A stretch of 64,000 nucleotides of DNA from Parachitinimonas caeni (lineage in GTDB: Bacteria > Pseudomonadota > Gammaproteobacteria > Burkholderiales > Chitinimonadaceae), in the NCBI RefSeq assembly GCF_030129945.1, contig NZ_JARRAF010000010.1:1-64000 (forward strand). Reading direction: 5' to 3'. Of this stretch, positions 27,161 through 35,594 are shown in pieces (position 1 is the first letter of the stretch; the number at the start of each line of letters is the position of its first letter). The notes below the pieces were generated by a model that did no database searches, was not told the origin of the DNA, and saw only the letters and a program-made list of their open reading frames with translations. The translations under genes and the position numbers were made by a program.

Positions 27161-28165
27161 ATGATGCGCGTAATCAAGGCCGCTCTTTGGGGCGTAGCGA
27201 TTTCTGCAACCGCCTCCGCAAACAGCTACATTGCTCTCAACAAGGGAGACACGCTGGTATATCAATCGAAAGGCCAGAAGTCTTTGCACCCGGTGACCGT
27301 GCAAGAAGCCAAGGCTAACGGATGGCGAAAATACTCCAATTTTCTGGACACAAGCTATCCACTATGGCTCTGGTCCGACGCCAACAGTGAGGCAGTATTC
27401 ATTGCCGGTTCTGAAGGTGGCCATGCGACCCGCCTCATTGATTTCAATGACCCCGTCGGTACGATCTATACGCACTTAGCTTTTTTCATGTGCGCAGATA
27501 AGGTGAAGATTGTCCAAAAAGGGCTGACCATCAACACGCCTGCGGGAACATTTAGCGATGTCGTCATGGTCCGCTTTTATAGCGATGATTACCATTGCTA
27601 CGACGTCGGACTGCTTGGTGCTTATTTCGCCCCCAAGGTAGGCCTCATCAGTTGGTGGGAAAACAACATCGGGGGCGAAGTCCGCTACGATTTGGCGAGT
27701 GTCCAGCTCTCGCCTTCCGCAGAACCGACATTTGATGGCGTAAAAGTCACGCCAATCATCCCCAAGAATCGATTGAAGCTAGGCAGGGACAAGGAAGAAA
27801 TCGAGATCGGGCTGGACATTGAAAACATCAGTGGCCAGGATATGCAGATTCACTTTCCCAGCGAGCAAGAGTTCGAAATCACGCTTGGCAAAGAAGTCCA
27901 GAAGCCTGTTTTACGCTGGAGTGATGGCAAGCAGTTCGCCGCACAACCCCATACTATCAACCTGAAATTTGGCGAACGTTATCGTCTCTCTGGTACCTTG
28001 CCGCTGCGGCTCGCCGATGGAAGCAAACCAGCCCTTGGCAACTACCATGTCTCAATTACCGCCAAGGGCTCAGTCCATGCCCTGGGTGCCGAGATTGATG
28101 CAAAGAAGCTACAGACAGAAGCCATTGTCAGCATCAGCCAATACATGAACCTCAAACCCCGCTGA
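27161..28165 (+). CDS. Secreted protein with C-terminal BsuPI-like domain (paralogue 2)
   Basis: 334 residues, same layout as the gene before it: signal peptide (about 1-22, ending ASA), an N-terminal domain starting with NSYIALNKGDTLVYQS, two Cys pairs-like positions, and a BsuPI-type domain with NRLKLGRDKEEIEIGLDIEN, MQIHFPSEQEFEITL and LRWSDGKQF. The two proteins are clearly paralogous but diverged. The ATG at 27161 follows a GGAAG; the frame is open further upstream through the terminator, which is not translated. Confidence 0.75.
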   Translation: MMRVIKAALWGVAISATASANSYIALNKGDTLVYQSKGQKSLHPVTVQEAKANGWRKYSNFLDTSYPLWLWSDANSEAVFIAGSEGGHATRLIDFNDPVGTIYTHLAFFMCADKVKIVQKGLTINTPAGTFSDVVMVRFYSDDYHCYDVGLLGAYFAPKVGLISWWENNIGGEVRYDLASVQLSPSAEPTFDGVKVTPIIPKNRLKLGRDKEEIEIGLDIENISGQDMQIHFPSEQEFEITLGKEVQKPVLRWSDGKQFAAQPHTINLKFGERYRLSGTLPLRLADGSKPALGNYHVSITAKGSVHALGAEIDAKKLQTEAIVSISQYMNLKPR

Positions 28166-28212
28166 TCAGCCACCTTTGGCAGCCAGAGTCAGCTCTGGCC
28201 GCCTCTAACGTA

Positions 28213-28686
28213 TCAAGCCTGCCAGGCTCCCGATTTGCCACCACGCTTCTCCAGCAGACGAATACCGCCAATCACCATTCCCTTATCAATTGCCTTGCAC
28301 ATATCGTAGACCGTGAGCAACGCCACACTGGTGGCAGTAAGCGCTTCCATTTCCACACCGGTCCGCCCCACAGTTTCGGCCGTCACCAGACAACGCACCG
28401 CAGACTCGGCCTCCAGTAGTTCAAACTCTACCGCCACTCGTGTCAGCGGTAGCGGGTGACACAATGGGATCAGGTCGGCCGAGCGCTTGGCGCCTTGAAT
28501 CGCGGCGATCCGGGCAATTCCCAGCACATCCCCCTTCTTATGACTACCGGCTGCAATGCGCTGCAGGGTGTCCGCCTGCATGGTGATCCGGCCTTCGGCC
28601 ACTGCAACACGGTGCGTCTCGGCCTTGGCGTGGACGTCCACCATATGAGCCTGGCCCTGACTATCGAAATGTGTAAGTTCTGACAT
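28213..28686 (-). CDS. moaC: Cyclic pyranopterin monophosphate synthase MoaC
   Basis: 157 residues, normal length. MoaC motifs are clear: [18 protein letters not shown], the [11 protein letters not shown] active-site loop, and the final [27 protein letters not shown]. It converts the MoaA product into cyclic pyranopterin monophosphate in molybdenum-cofactor synthesis. It lies at the end of the moeA-moaD-moaE-mobA run, separated from mobA by 115 bases carrying a dispersed repeat. moaA is not in the window. Confidence 0.95.
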   Translation of the reverse strand: MSELTHFDSQGQAHMVDVHAKAETHRVAVAEGRITMQADTLQRIAAGSHKKGDVLGIARIAAIQGAKRSADLIPLCHPLPLTRVAVEFELLEAESAVRCLVTAETVGRTGVEMEALTATSVALLTVYDMCKAIDKGMVIGGIRLLEKRGGKSGAWQA

Positions 28687-28763
28687 GAGAGTCCTGATGG
28701 TTCGATGGATGTTCTGAAAATGACTGAACGCTGCTGATATTTGATTTCAGATCGAAAGCTGGG

Positions 28764-28782
28764 TTCTGTTGAGGTTAGGTTT
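28764..28782 (+). repeat. Dispersed repeat, copy C (short form)
   Basis: TTCTGTTGAGGTTAGGTTT, 18 of 19 bases identical to the start of copy B at 44263; the similarity stops after this. It lies between mobA and moaC. Confidence 0.5.
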
Positions 28783-28801
28783 GCGCGGCAAGCACGCAAA
28801 A

Positions 28802-29395
28802 CTAACGGGTTTGTGCCGCCTGTAAGGCCTGCGGCGTATTGAGGTTGTCAAATGCCGCGTCATCAGGGAAGGTGACCGCGACAGCAGCTTGCTGATCAAG
28901 CCACTGCCAGAGGCGAGCCTGGCCGTTGTCCAAGGAAGCCGTCAGGGCAGGCAACAAGGCTCTTGCCAAGACACAACACGCTGGATGGCTACGCTCGGCG
29001 GTCAAAGCATAAGCTGCCTTCGCCTCGCCAACACCGCGCAGCAGGCGATCTGCCAAGTCCAACGGCAGTTTAGGTACGTCACAGGGAACAACCAGCAGCC
29101 AGTCAGCGCAGGTATGGGTCAACGCTGCTTCGATTCCTGCCATCGGGCCAAGCCGTTGCGGGCGAAGATCTGCGATCACAGCAAGCCCGCTCGCCGCATA
29201 GCGCTCCAGGTGGCGATTGGCCGACAGTACAATGCGCTGGGGTGGCAATGTCTGCCCTTGCAACTGCCGCCAGGCGTGCTGCCATAGCGGCAAGTCATCC
29301 AGCATCAGCCAACCTTTATCGACTCCGCCCATCCTACGGCCTTCCCCGCCGCACAGAATGACAGCCTCGAATACTCGATTAGTCGTGATCAACAA
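28802..29395 (-). CDS. mobA: Molybdenum cofactor guanylyltransferase MobA
   Basis: 197 residues. The nucleotide-binding signature ILCGGEGRRMGGVDKGW is at about 13-29, followed by VVPCDVPKLPLDL, the metal-binding PCDxP motif of MobA. It attaches GMP to molybdopterin to make the bis-MGD form used by DMSO-reductase-type enzymes. The start overlaps the moaE stop by 17 bases. Confidence 0.92.
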   Translation of the reverse strand: MLITTNRVFEAVILCGGEGRRMGGVDKGWLMLDDLPLWQHAWRQLQGQTLPPQRIVLSANRHLERYAASGLAVIADLRPQRLGPMAGIEAALTHTCADWLLVVPCDVPKLPLDLADRLLRGVGEAKAAYALTAERSHPACCVLARALLPALTASLDNGQARLWQWLDQQAAVAVTFPDDAAFDNLNTPQALQAAQTR

Positions 29396-29876
29396 TCCCC
29401 CAGTTGGTCTTCAAGGCATGCTCCCAACGCTCCAGAGCGGAATAATCGGAGTCTCGGGCATCCACCCAGCGCGCCTCACCATCCACCCCATGCTCCTTCT
29501 TCCAGAATGGCGCACGGGTCTTGAGGTAGTCCATGATGAATTGGTTGGCTTCATACGCATCTTTACGATGCGGGCTGGCAGTCAATACCAGCACGATGTC
29601 ATCGGTGGGTTTGAGATCGCCCACCCGATGTACAACACGCACGGCATTCAGTGGCCAGCGGATGGCCGCTTCATCGGCAATCCGCTGCAAGGCTTTTTCA
29701 GTCATGCCAGGGTAGTGTTCAAGCGAAAGCGCCACCACATTGCGGTCCAGATTCAGATCGCGCACCCGGCCGACGAAGGCCACCACCGCACCAATGCCCG
29801 CATCGTCGGCACCAAACTGGCGATATTCGGCGGCAAGATCAAACGACTCGGACTGCACGGAAACGGAATTTGTCAT
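29379..29876 (-). CDS. moaE: Molybdopterin synthase catalytic subunit MoaE
   Basis: 165 residues. MoaE motifs: GAVVAFVGRVRD, LEHYPGMTEKAL, VRVVHRVGDLKPTDDIVLVLTASPHRKDAYEANQFIMDYLKTRAPFWKKE, with the Lys residues that attack the MoaD thiocarboxylate. It works with MoaD to insert the dithiolene sulfurs. It starts 1 base after moaD. Confidence 0.95.
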   Translation of the reverse strand: MTNSVSVQSESFDLAAEYRQFGADDAGIGAVVAFVGRVRDLNLDRNVVALSLEHYPGMTEKALQRIADEAAIRWPLNAVRVVHRVGDLKPTDDIVLVLTASPHRKDAYEANQFIMDYLKTRAPFWKKEHGVDGEARWVDARDSDYSALERWEHALKTNWGIVDHD

Positions 29877-29877
29877 T

Positions 29878-30144
29878 TCATCCCCCGGTTACCGGTGGAA
29901 AAATCGCCACTTCGGCACCTGCCGGAATTTCCGCATCCAAGCTAGCCATCTCCTGGTTGATAGCCACCCGGAACAAGCGCTTGCCACCCAGTTCCTCAGC
30001 CCACTTGCCTTCACGCTGGCAGAGCAGACCCATCAAATCTGCAACCGTCCGGACCGTTTCCGGCAGACTCAACCGCTCGTGCCCAACGCCCAGCACTTCC
30101 CGCAAGCGGGCAAAAAACAGCAAATCAATTTCACGCATCAGCAA
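29878..30144 (-). CDS. moaD: Molybdopterin synthase sulfur-carrier subunit MoaD
   Basis: 88 residues, ubiquitin-like, ending in VTGG, the Gly-Gly that is adenylated and thiocarboxylated for sulfur transfer to MoaE. It lies between moeA and moaE. Confidence 0.93.
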   Translation of the reverse strand: MLMREIDLLFFARLREVLGVGHERLSLPETVRTVADLMGLLCQREGKWAEELGGKRLFRVAINQEMASLDAEIPAGAEVAIFPPVTGG

Positions 30145-30156
30145 TTATCCAGTCAC

Positions 30157-31374
30157 TCATCCAATCAGCTGCGACAGTGCGATATAACTCACCCTGTCAC
30201 CCGCCTTTACACTCTGCCCTGCGGGCAGATCAATCAAACCATCCCCCCATACCAGTGACGTCATGACCCCCGACCCCTGATTGGGATAAAGCCTGGCTAT
30301 CGCCTCTCCCTGAGCATCAAACTCCAGCTTTACCCGCAGAAACTCTCTGCGTTTGTCAGGCTTTGGCCAGTCGAAACCCGCTTTCACGGGTATGCGTTGC
30401 GGTAGATAGTCCGTCGCGCCCATACGCTTCAGCAGGTAGGGCCGGGCCAACAGCACAAACGTAATGAAGCTGGAAACCGGATTTCCCGGCAGACCGATAA
30501 ATGCCGCGTCAGCCACCCGGCCAAAGGCAAGCGGCTTGCCAGGCTTCATGGCAATCCGCCAAAGTTGTAACGCACCCAAACTGCCAACAGCCGCTTTTAC
30601 GTGATCTTCTTCACCTACCGATACTCCCCCGCAGCTGATGACCACATCATTCTCCGCTGCAGCTTCAGCCAGTGCATCCCGGGTTGCCTTGGCCGTATCA
30701 GGCACATTGCCATAGTCGTTGACCACGCAACCCAACCTGCCCAGCAGGGCAGACAATGCGTACCGATTGGAGTTGTAGATACCTCCTGGAGGTAGGGGTT
30801 CCCCTGGCATGGTGAGCTCATCGCCCGTGAAGAGTAGCCCCACTTTCAGCCGGGCATTCACCTGCAACTCGGCCACGCCGACCGACGCCGCCAGGGCAAT
30901 GTCTTGTGGCTGCAGGCGTTGCCCAGCCGGCAGCACCTGAGTGCCAGCGGTAATATCCTCGCCTCTACGCCGAATATGCTGCCCCGGCGAGACCGCCCCC
31001 TTGACCGTGAGCTGACCGTCGATCTCCTCACAGTCTTCCTGCATCACCACAGCATTGCACCCAGCCGGAATCGGAGCGCCTGTGAAAATTCTCGCAGCTT
31101 CTCCGGCTGCCAGCGGCTGACCAACCGCCCCCGCCGCAATGCGCTGCATGACCGGAAACCGCGCCGGCATTGCGCCAAAGTCAGCGATAGCCAAGGCATA
31201 ACCATCCATGGCACTGTTATCAAAAGCCGGGACATCAATAGTGGACACCAAGGGACGAGCCAAAATCCGGCCAGCGACATCCAGCGAAGGCAAGGTCTTG
31301 GTAGCCTCAATCGCCTTGGCGTTGACCAGCAAAGCCGCCAGCGCATCATCAAAACTCTGCAGAGGTGCATTCAT
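30157..31374 (-). CDS. moeA: Molybdopterin molybdenumtransferase MoeA
   Basis: 405 residues. Family motifs: SAMDGYALA (about 58-66), RIFTGAPIPAGCNAVVMQED, RRRGEDI, VLFTGDEL, SCGGVSVGEEDHV and GLPGNPVSS. It inserts molybdate into adenylated molybdopterin. The ATG at 31374 (MNAPLQSFDDAL) is the standard N-terminus; the frame runs 78 bases further upstream without purpose. First gene of the cofactor run. A gene for MogA is not seen here. Confidence 0.94.
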   Translation of the reverse strand: MNAPLQSFDDALAALLVNAKAIEATKTLPSLDVAGRILARPLVSTIDVPAFDNSAMDGYALAIADFGAMPARFPVMQRIAAGAVGQPLAAGEAARIFTGAPIPAGCNAVVMQEDCEEIDGQLTVKGAVSPGQHIRRRGEDITAGTQVLPAGQRLQPQDIALAASVGVAELQVNARLKVGLLFTGDELTMPGEPLPPGGIYNSNRYALSALLGRLGCVVNDYGNVPDTAKATRDALAEAAAENDVVISCGGVSVGEEDHVKAAVGSLGALQLWRIAMKPGKPLAFGRVADAAFIGLPGNPVSSFITFVLLARPYLLKRMGATDYLPQRIPVKAGFDWPKPDKRREFLRVKLEFDAQGEAIARLYPNQGSGVMTSLVWGDGLIDLPAGQSVKAGDRVSYIALSQLIG

Positions 31375-31827
31375 AGTGGGATCATCCTGTGCGGTACTGC
31401 CCCAATGTCGGAGCAATGGAAATCTGTTGGCTAACCTGTCAGCCCCAAGCATCTCTGGGCCGCCCGGTACGTGTTATGTCTCAGGCACGGCCTCGATGGG
31501 AGAAGGGGCAATCACCGGCCTATCGTTAAAAAACGCGTTTTGCACACTTGCGCCAGTTTAGGCGTTTAACCGGTCAACTGCACCCTTCAGCCCTGACGGG
31601 CCCGAGCCCGTCCCATCGCCCGCCTCCCGTTACCTCAGGCAATGGTAATTCCAGACAATAAATGTATCGACGGGAATTCAGAATGCAGAGGACGACCATG
31701 ACAATGCCGACCCCATACTGATGCAGCGGATAAGCCTCTCGAGGCAACTGCGTACCCAGGCGCAAGTGCATGAGGCTTAGCTTATAGATCACGCCACATA
31801 GCCATTTGCTTTTATATAAGTTCTTAT
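31375..31827. other. Intergenic stretch upstream of moeA
   Basis: About 450 bases with no supported gene. One hairpin is present, GACGGGC (31595-31601) / GCCCGTC (31606-31612). I looked for a molybdenum-cofactor RNA motif before moeA and could not recognise one by eye. Short open frames here have no ribosome site or family resemblance. Confidence 0.4.
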
Positions 31828-32091
31828 TTAAATAGATTTATCCCTGAAGTCAGGTTTTTGCATACCAACCCCTGCAGAGCCTAGCTTAGCTGGCTTTTTC
31901 ATACCATGACCCGCATCAATCCGCACATCTGCCATCACTTTGCGTAACGCCATCTCTCGATTCGCTCTCCCCATACTGGTGTTTGTGGCCCCAGGGTATT
32001 TTGCGCGAGTCAGTAGCCCTCCACTCATCCCTACCAAAACAAAAATGACATTTGAATTCAAAGACTTTTGTATGGCATCGACATTTTTCAT
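31828..32091 (-). CDS. Hypothetical small protein (doubtful)
   Basis: 87 residues in an AT-rich stretch. It has a weak hydrophobic segment (about 14-27), then a basic tail with two similar GM(K/Q)KP motifs. No ribosome site stands out and no family is recognised. It may be a chance frame or a remnant. Confidence 0.25.
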   Translation of the reverse strand: MKNVDAIQKSLNSNVIFVLVGMSGGLLTRAKYPGATNTSMGRANREMALRKVMADVRIDAGHGMKKPAKLGSAGVGMQKPDFRDKSI

Positions 32092-32181
32092 ACCAATCGC
32101 ATTTCATTGATTTGTTAATTTTGTTATTAAAATCATTAAGTTACTTAAAATCAAAGAAAAAATGACATTTGAAAATAATGT

Positions 32182-32211
32182 TTGTACACAAGCATAAATT
32201 CGTTTTACAAT
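32182..32211 (+). promoter_or_regulatory. Predicted sigma-70 promoter of a small RNA
   Basis: TTGTAC (32182-32187) and TACAAT (32206-32211), spacer 18 bases, at the end of an AT-rich stretch. The predicted transcript start is near 32218. Confidence 0.55.
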
Positions 32212-32217
32212 GGGTTC

Positions 32218-32358
32218 TCTGTGCAGCTATCCACAGATTCGATTGAATCTAGGCACCGCTCCGCTGCCGGTTAGCTGCAGGTGTTCGGTCTGGGCCAACC
32301 TTCCGCTGTCAGGTTGGCTCCTTATACGGGAGGGTCCATACCCTCCCGTTTATTTTTT
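32218..32358 (+). ncRNA. Candidate structured small RNA or regulatory leader ending in an intrinsic terminator
   Basis: Between the promoter above and a terminator there are about 140 bases that hold no gene but several stems: AGATTC/GAATCT with a GATT loop (32237-32252), GCCAACCT (32294-32301) with AGGTTGGC (32311-32318), and the terminator stem ACGGGAGGG (32326-32334) with CCCTCCCGT (32341-32349) followed by TTATTTTTTCT. It ends about 85 bases before nudB. It could be an independent small RNA or an attenuating leader for nudB. I do not recognise 6S, 4.5S, tmRNA or a known riboswitch. Confidence 0.5.
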
Positions 32359-32441
32359 CTGCGCGGCATCTTCTTCCCCCATCCGAATTGACGGTGCCGG
32401 CCTGCTAAAATCAGGGCTTTCCGCTTTGAGTCCGACCCGCC

Positions 32442-32927
32442 ATGACAGATGCCGTCGCAACCAATGTCCGCTATAAACAACCCCGCTCCGTACTGGTTGT
32501 TATTTACACCGAAAAACTCGATGTATTGCTGCTTGAGCGCATTGACTACAAACACGCCTGGCAGTCAGTAACTGGCAGTATCGAAGGTCTGGAGTCGCTA
32601 AGAGACACGGCTATTCGTGAGGTCGCAGAAGAAACTGGGCTGGATGCCACGGTTTACGAGTTGCAGGACTGGCAACTTGAATCTGATTTCGAGATATTCG
32701 AGGTATGGCGGCATCGTTACGCGCCGGGGGTCACCCACAATACCGAGCATGTATTTGGCTTACGGCTACCCGAGCGGATTGACCCTAGAATCAATCCCGA
32801 AGAGCATTCCGAATGGCGCTGGCTGGGCTGGGAACAGGCGGCTGAGCTGGTATTTTCGCCATCCAATGCCGAAGCGCTGCGCATCCTGCCTGAAATGTCA
32901 AAGCGCTTCGGGCCAGATCATCAGTAA
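32442..32927 (+). CDS. nudB: Dihydroneopterin triphosphate diphosphatase NudB (Nudix)
   Basis: 161 residues. The Nudix box runs from GSIEGLESL to REVAEETGL with the REVAEE core. The N-terminal RYKQPRSVLVVIY and the HKHAWQSVTGSIE-type region are typical of NudB. The enzyme removes pyrophosphate from dihydroneopterin triphosphate in folate synthesis. A single gene with a terminator after it. Confidence 0.9.
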   Translation: MTDAVATNVRYKQPRSVLVVIYTEKLDVLLLERIDYKHAWQSVTGSIEGLESLRDTAIREVAEETGLDATVYELQDWQLESDFEIFEVWRHRYAPGVTHNTEHVFGLRLPERIDPRINPEEHSEWRWLGWEQAAELVFSPSNAEALRILPEMSKRFGPDHQ

Positions 32928-32965
32928 GCAACAACGCCCACGGCCTGACAGGTCTTGAGCTCATC

Positions 32966-33005
32966 AAAAAAGAAAAACCGGGTTGATCCCCGGTTTTTCT
33001 TTTTA
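32966..33005. terminator. Bidirectional terminator between nudB and the DMT gene
   Basis: Stem AAAAAGAAAAACCGGG / CCCGGTTTTTCTTTTT with a 6-base loop, serving the convergent nudB and the end of the arn operon. Confidence 0.85.
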
Positions 33006-33037
33006 TGGCTGCCAAGCAAAGCGCATAGCCAGCGCTG

Positions 33038-33499
33038 CTATTTGCTGAATCTATCGCCAAAGTTGACCAGCAATACGCCAACTAACAAACATGCCGCACC
33101 AATCAATCGGGGCGTGGACAGCTCACGCGTCGCCACGCCCAACCAGCCAAAGCGGTCAAACAACAGAGAAAACATCATCTGACCAGCAATGATCAGCGAC
33201 ACCATTGCTGCCACACCGATACGAGGTGCCAGCAACGTTGTGCCAAAGACAAAGGCAGCACCCATCAAGCCGCCAGTCAACTGCCACCAGGCAAGTTGAT
33301 GTAATCCACCAAGTTGCTGCCAGCGCTGGCCCGTCAACAGCGCAAGCACCGCAAGGGCCGCTGTTCCAACGAGAAAGGACACGAGTGCCGCAAGCAGCGT
33401 ACTTCCACCCAGCCCGACTTTGAGCTGATTGTTGACAGCAGCTTGAAGCGGCACGACACAGCCGATAGCAAACGCAAACAGCAGGCTGAAGGCGAGCAT
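33038..33499 (-). CDS. DMT/YdcZ (DUF606) family transporter
   Basis: 153 residues with five membrane segments. It has the YdcZ pattern: QAAVNNQLKVGLG near the start, GGLMGAAFVFGTTLLAPRIGVAAMVSLIIAGQM in the middle. It is an inner-membrane protein of unknown substrate. It lies 5 bases after the arnA-type decarboxylase gene, so it is the last member of the arn transcription unit. Confidence 0.8.
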   Translation of the reverse strand: MLAFSLLFAFAIGCVVPLQAAVNNQLKVGLGGSTLLAALVSFLVGTAALAVLALLTGQRWQQLGGLHQLAWWQLTGGLMGAAFVFGTTLLAPRIGVAAMVSLIIAGQMMFSLLFDRFGWLGVATRELSTPRLIGAACLLVGVLLVNFGDRFSK

Positions 33500-33504
33500 G
33501 GCGT

Positions 33505-34548
33505 TTAGTCTACCAATCCACGCGCCTCAGCAACCTGCCCCCGGTAGGCGTCAAAAATATGTCGCAACGCATCCTGCATGGTCACGGTGGGTGCCCAATC
33601 GAGATCCTGCATGGTGTTGTCGATCTTCGGCGTACGGTTCTGAACATCCTGATAGCCCTTGCCGTAATACTCGCCCGAAGTGGTTTCGAGAACTTTGACC
33701 TGAGCAGCCGAGTCACGGTACTCGGGGTATTCCTTGGCCAACTCCAGCATCATGCTGGCCAGCTCGCGCACCGAGTAATTGTTTTTGGGGTTGCCAATGT
33801 TGTAGATCTGGCGCGTCGCCTTGCCATCGGTATTGGCGATGATCTTCATCAGCGCCGAAATACCGTCGTCGATGTAAGTAAACGCACGGCGCTGGGCGCC
33901 ACCATCCACCAGCTTGATCGGTTCGCCGCGCACAATATGGCCAAGGAACTGGGTAATCACCCGGCTGGAACCTTCTTTGGCGGTATGGATGCTGTCCAAG
34001 CCAGCACCAATCCAGTTGAAAGGGCGGAACAGGGTGTAATCCAGTCCTTCCTGCATACCATAGGCGTGAATCACGCGATCCATCAGTTGCTTCGAGCAAG
34101 CATAAATCCAGCGTGGCTTGTTGATCGGGCCGTAGATCAGCTCAGAATTGTCTGGATCAAACCCTTCGTCACGGCACATGCCATAAACTTCGGAAGTCGA
34201 GGGAAACAACACGCGCTTGTTGTACTTCACGCATTGCCGCACGATCGGCAGATTGGCTTCAAAATCCAGCTCGAAGACCCGTAGCGGTTGCTGCACATAG
34301 GTTGCCGGCGTTGCGATGGCAACCAGCGGCAACACCACATCGCACTTCTTGACATGGTATTCAATCCACTCACGATTGATGGTGATATCGCCTTCAAAGA
34401 AGTGGAAGCGTGGGTGGTCAATCAGATCGGACACTTTGTCCGAGAACATATCCATCCCGAACACCTGCCAGTCGGTGGTCTCGATGATGCGCTTTGACAG
34501 GTGATGGCCAATAAAGCCGTTGACGCCGAGGATCAGGATTTTTTTCAT
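33505..34548 (-). CDS. UDP-glucuronate decarboxylase (ArnA C-terminal domain as a separate protein)
   Basis: 347 residues. An NAD-binding Rossmann motif GVNGFIGHHL (about 8-17) and SDR catalytic residues (PSTSEVYG and the YACSK Tyr-x3-Lys) are seen, with the RPFNWIGAGLDSI loop typical of ArnA dehydrogenase. It oxidises and decarboxylates UDP-glucuronate to UDP-4-keto-pentose. In E. coli this domain is fused to the formyltransferase in ArnA; here the two are separate genes in the same order, 140 bases apart. Confidence 0.9.
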   Translation of the reverse strand: MKKILILGVNGFIGHHLSKRIIETTDWQVFGMDMFSDKVSDLIDHPRFHFFEGDITINREWIEYHVKKCDVVLPLVAIATPATYVQQPLRVFELDFEANLPIVRQCVKYNKRVLFPSTSEVYGMCRDEGFDPDNSELIYGPINKPRWIYACSKQLMDRVIHAYGMQEGLDYTLFRPFNWIGAGLDSIHTAKEGSSRVITQFLGHIVRGEPIKLVDGGAQRRAFTYIDDGISALMKIIANTDGKATRQIYNIGNPKNNYSVRELASMMLELAKEYPEYRDSAAQVKVLETTSGEYYGKGYQDVQNRTPKIDNTMQDLDWAPTVTMQDALRHIFDAYRGQVAEARGLVD

Positions 34549-34688
34549 CGAATGGTCCTTTGCCAATTCATGGGCCGCTCGGCCGTGAGAGTTGTTTGGG
34601 GCACATCGCCCAGCAAAGTCGCTGCATTGGCTTGCCTGCAGCACTTTGCAAGAAGAAACGGTTGGAAGATGCCGATTGACGATTCAGT

Positions 34689-35594
34689 TTACAGATCGGG
34701 CTGGCCCAACTGATGCCAATCATCGGCAGTCAGACGCTCACCATTGAGCTCCGCCTCAAGCAGGTATAGCAACTCGCCATCCCCGCAGCGCACATAGAGC
34801 TGTCCTTGGTGTGCAAATAGGCGGCCTGGCGCAGAAATCGTCTGGCTGGCTGGCCGGGTGCGCCACACCACAAGCCGACCCGCCGGCATATCGTGAAAAG
34901 CTCCGGGAAACGGTCTTGTCACCGCACGGACGAGATTATGAACCGCCACAGCAGGTTTCGACCAGTCGATACGGCCATCCTCCGGCTTACGACCACCAAA
35001 ATAGCCACCTTTTGATAGATCTTGTGGCTGATAGACCACTTCACCCTTCAGCAGACCAGGCAGTACGCGGTCCAGTGCCAACTCTGCGGCCACCGTCACC
35101 TTGTCGAACACTTCAGCTGCCGTATCATCCGGCAGAATCGGCACCGCCTGCTGCGCGACAATGGCCCCGTTGTCGGGTTTTTCATTCATCACATGCAACG
35201 TGGCACCCGCTTCACGCTCACCGTGAATGATGGCCCAGTTCACCGGTACTCGTCCGCGATACTTGGGTAATAAGGAACCATGCATATTGAAAGCGCCCCG
35301 AGCAGGGGTGGCCAACAGCGGGGCTTTCAGCATCAATCGGTAGTAGAAGGAAAACAGAAAATCCGGCCGGCAGGCTGCAACCTGGGCAACAACCTCATCG
35401 GCATTGGGGTCAGAGGGGGTGATAGCAGGGATTCCGTATTCACGGGCAGTCTGCGCCACGCTGCCAAACCAGATGTTTTCAGCAGGATTGTCTTCATGAG
35501 TTACCACCAGGCCCACCTCGACACCATGTGCCAGCAGGGTTTTCAGGCAACGCACCCCCACGTTGTGATAGGCAAATACCACTGCACGACTCAT
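34689..35594 (-). CDS. UDP-aminoarabinose formyltransferase (ArnA N-terminal domain as a separate protein)
   Basis: 301 residues. The formyltransferase fold is shown by FNMHGSLLPKYRGRVPVNWAIIHGE, with the catalytic Asn/His/Asp set (HGSLLP, and GATLHVMNEKPDNG). It formylates UDP-4-amino-arabinose. The C-terminal OB-like domain ends near residue 300, and the NAD domain that normally follows is the next gene downstream. ATGA overlap with arnC and a GGAGG site. Confidence 0.9.
   Translation of the reverse strand: MSRAVVFAYHNVGVRCLKTLLAHGVEVGLVVTHEDNPAENIWFGSVAQTAREYGIPAITPSDPNADEVVAQVAACRPDFLFSFYYRLMLKAPLLATPARGAFNMHGSLLPKYRGRVPVNWAIIHGEREAGATLHVMNEKPDNGAIVAQQAVPILPDDTAAEVFDKVTVAAELALDRVLPGLLKGEVVYQPQDLSKGGYFGGRKPEDGRIDWSKPAVAVHNLVRAVTRPFPGAFHDMPAGRLVVWRTRPASQTISAPGRLFAHQGQLYVRCGDGELLYLLEAELNGERLTADDWHQLGQPDL

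Noticed and set aside
31375-31827. Possible molybdenum-cofactor riboswitch before moeA
   Set aside because: Expected from context, but I could not find the characteristic paired segments by eye; only one simple hairpin is visible.
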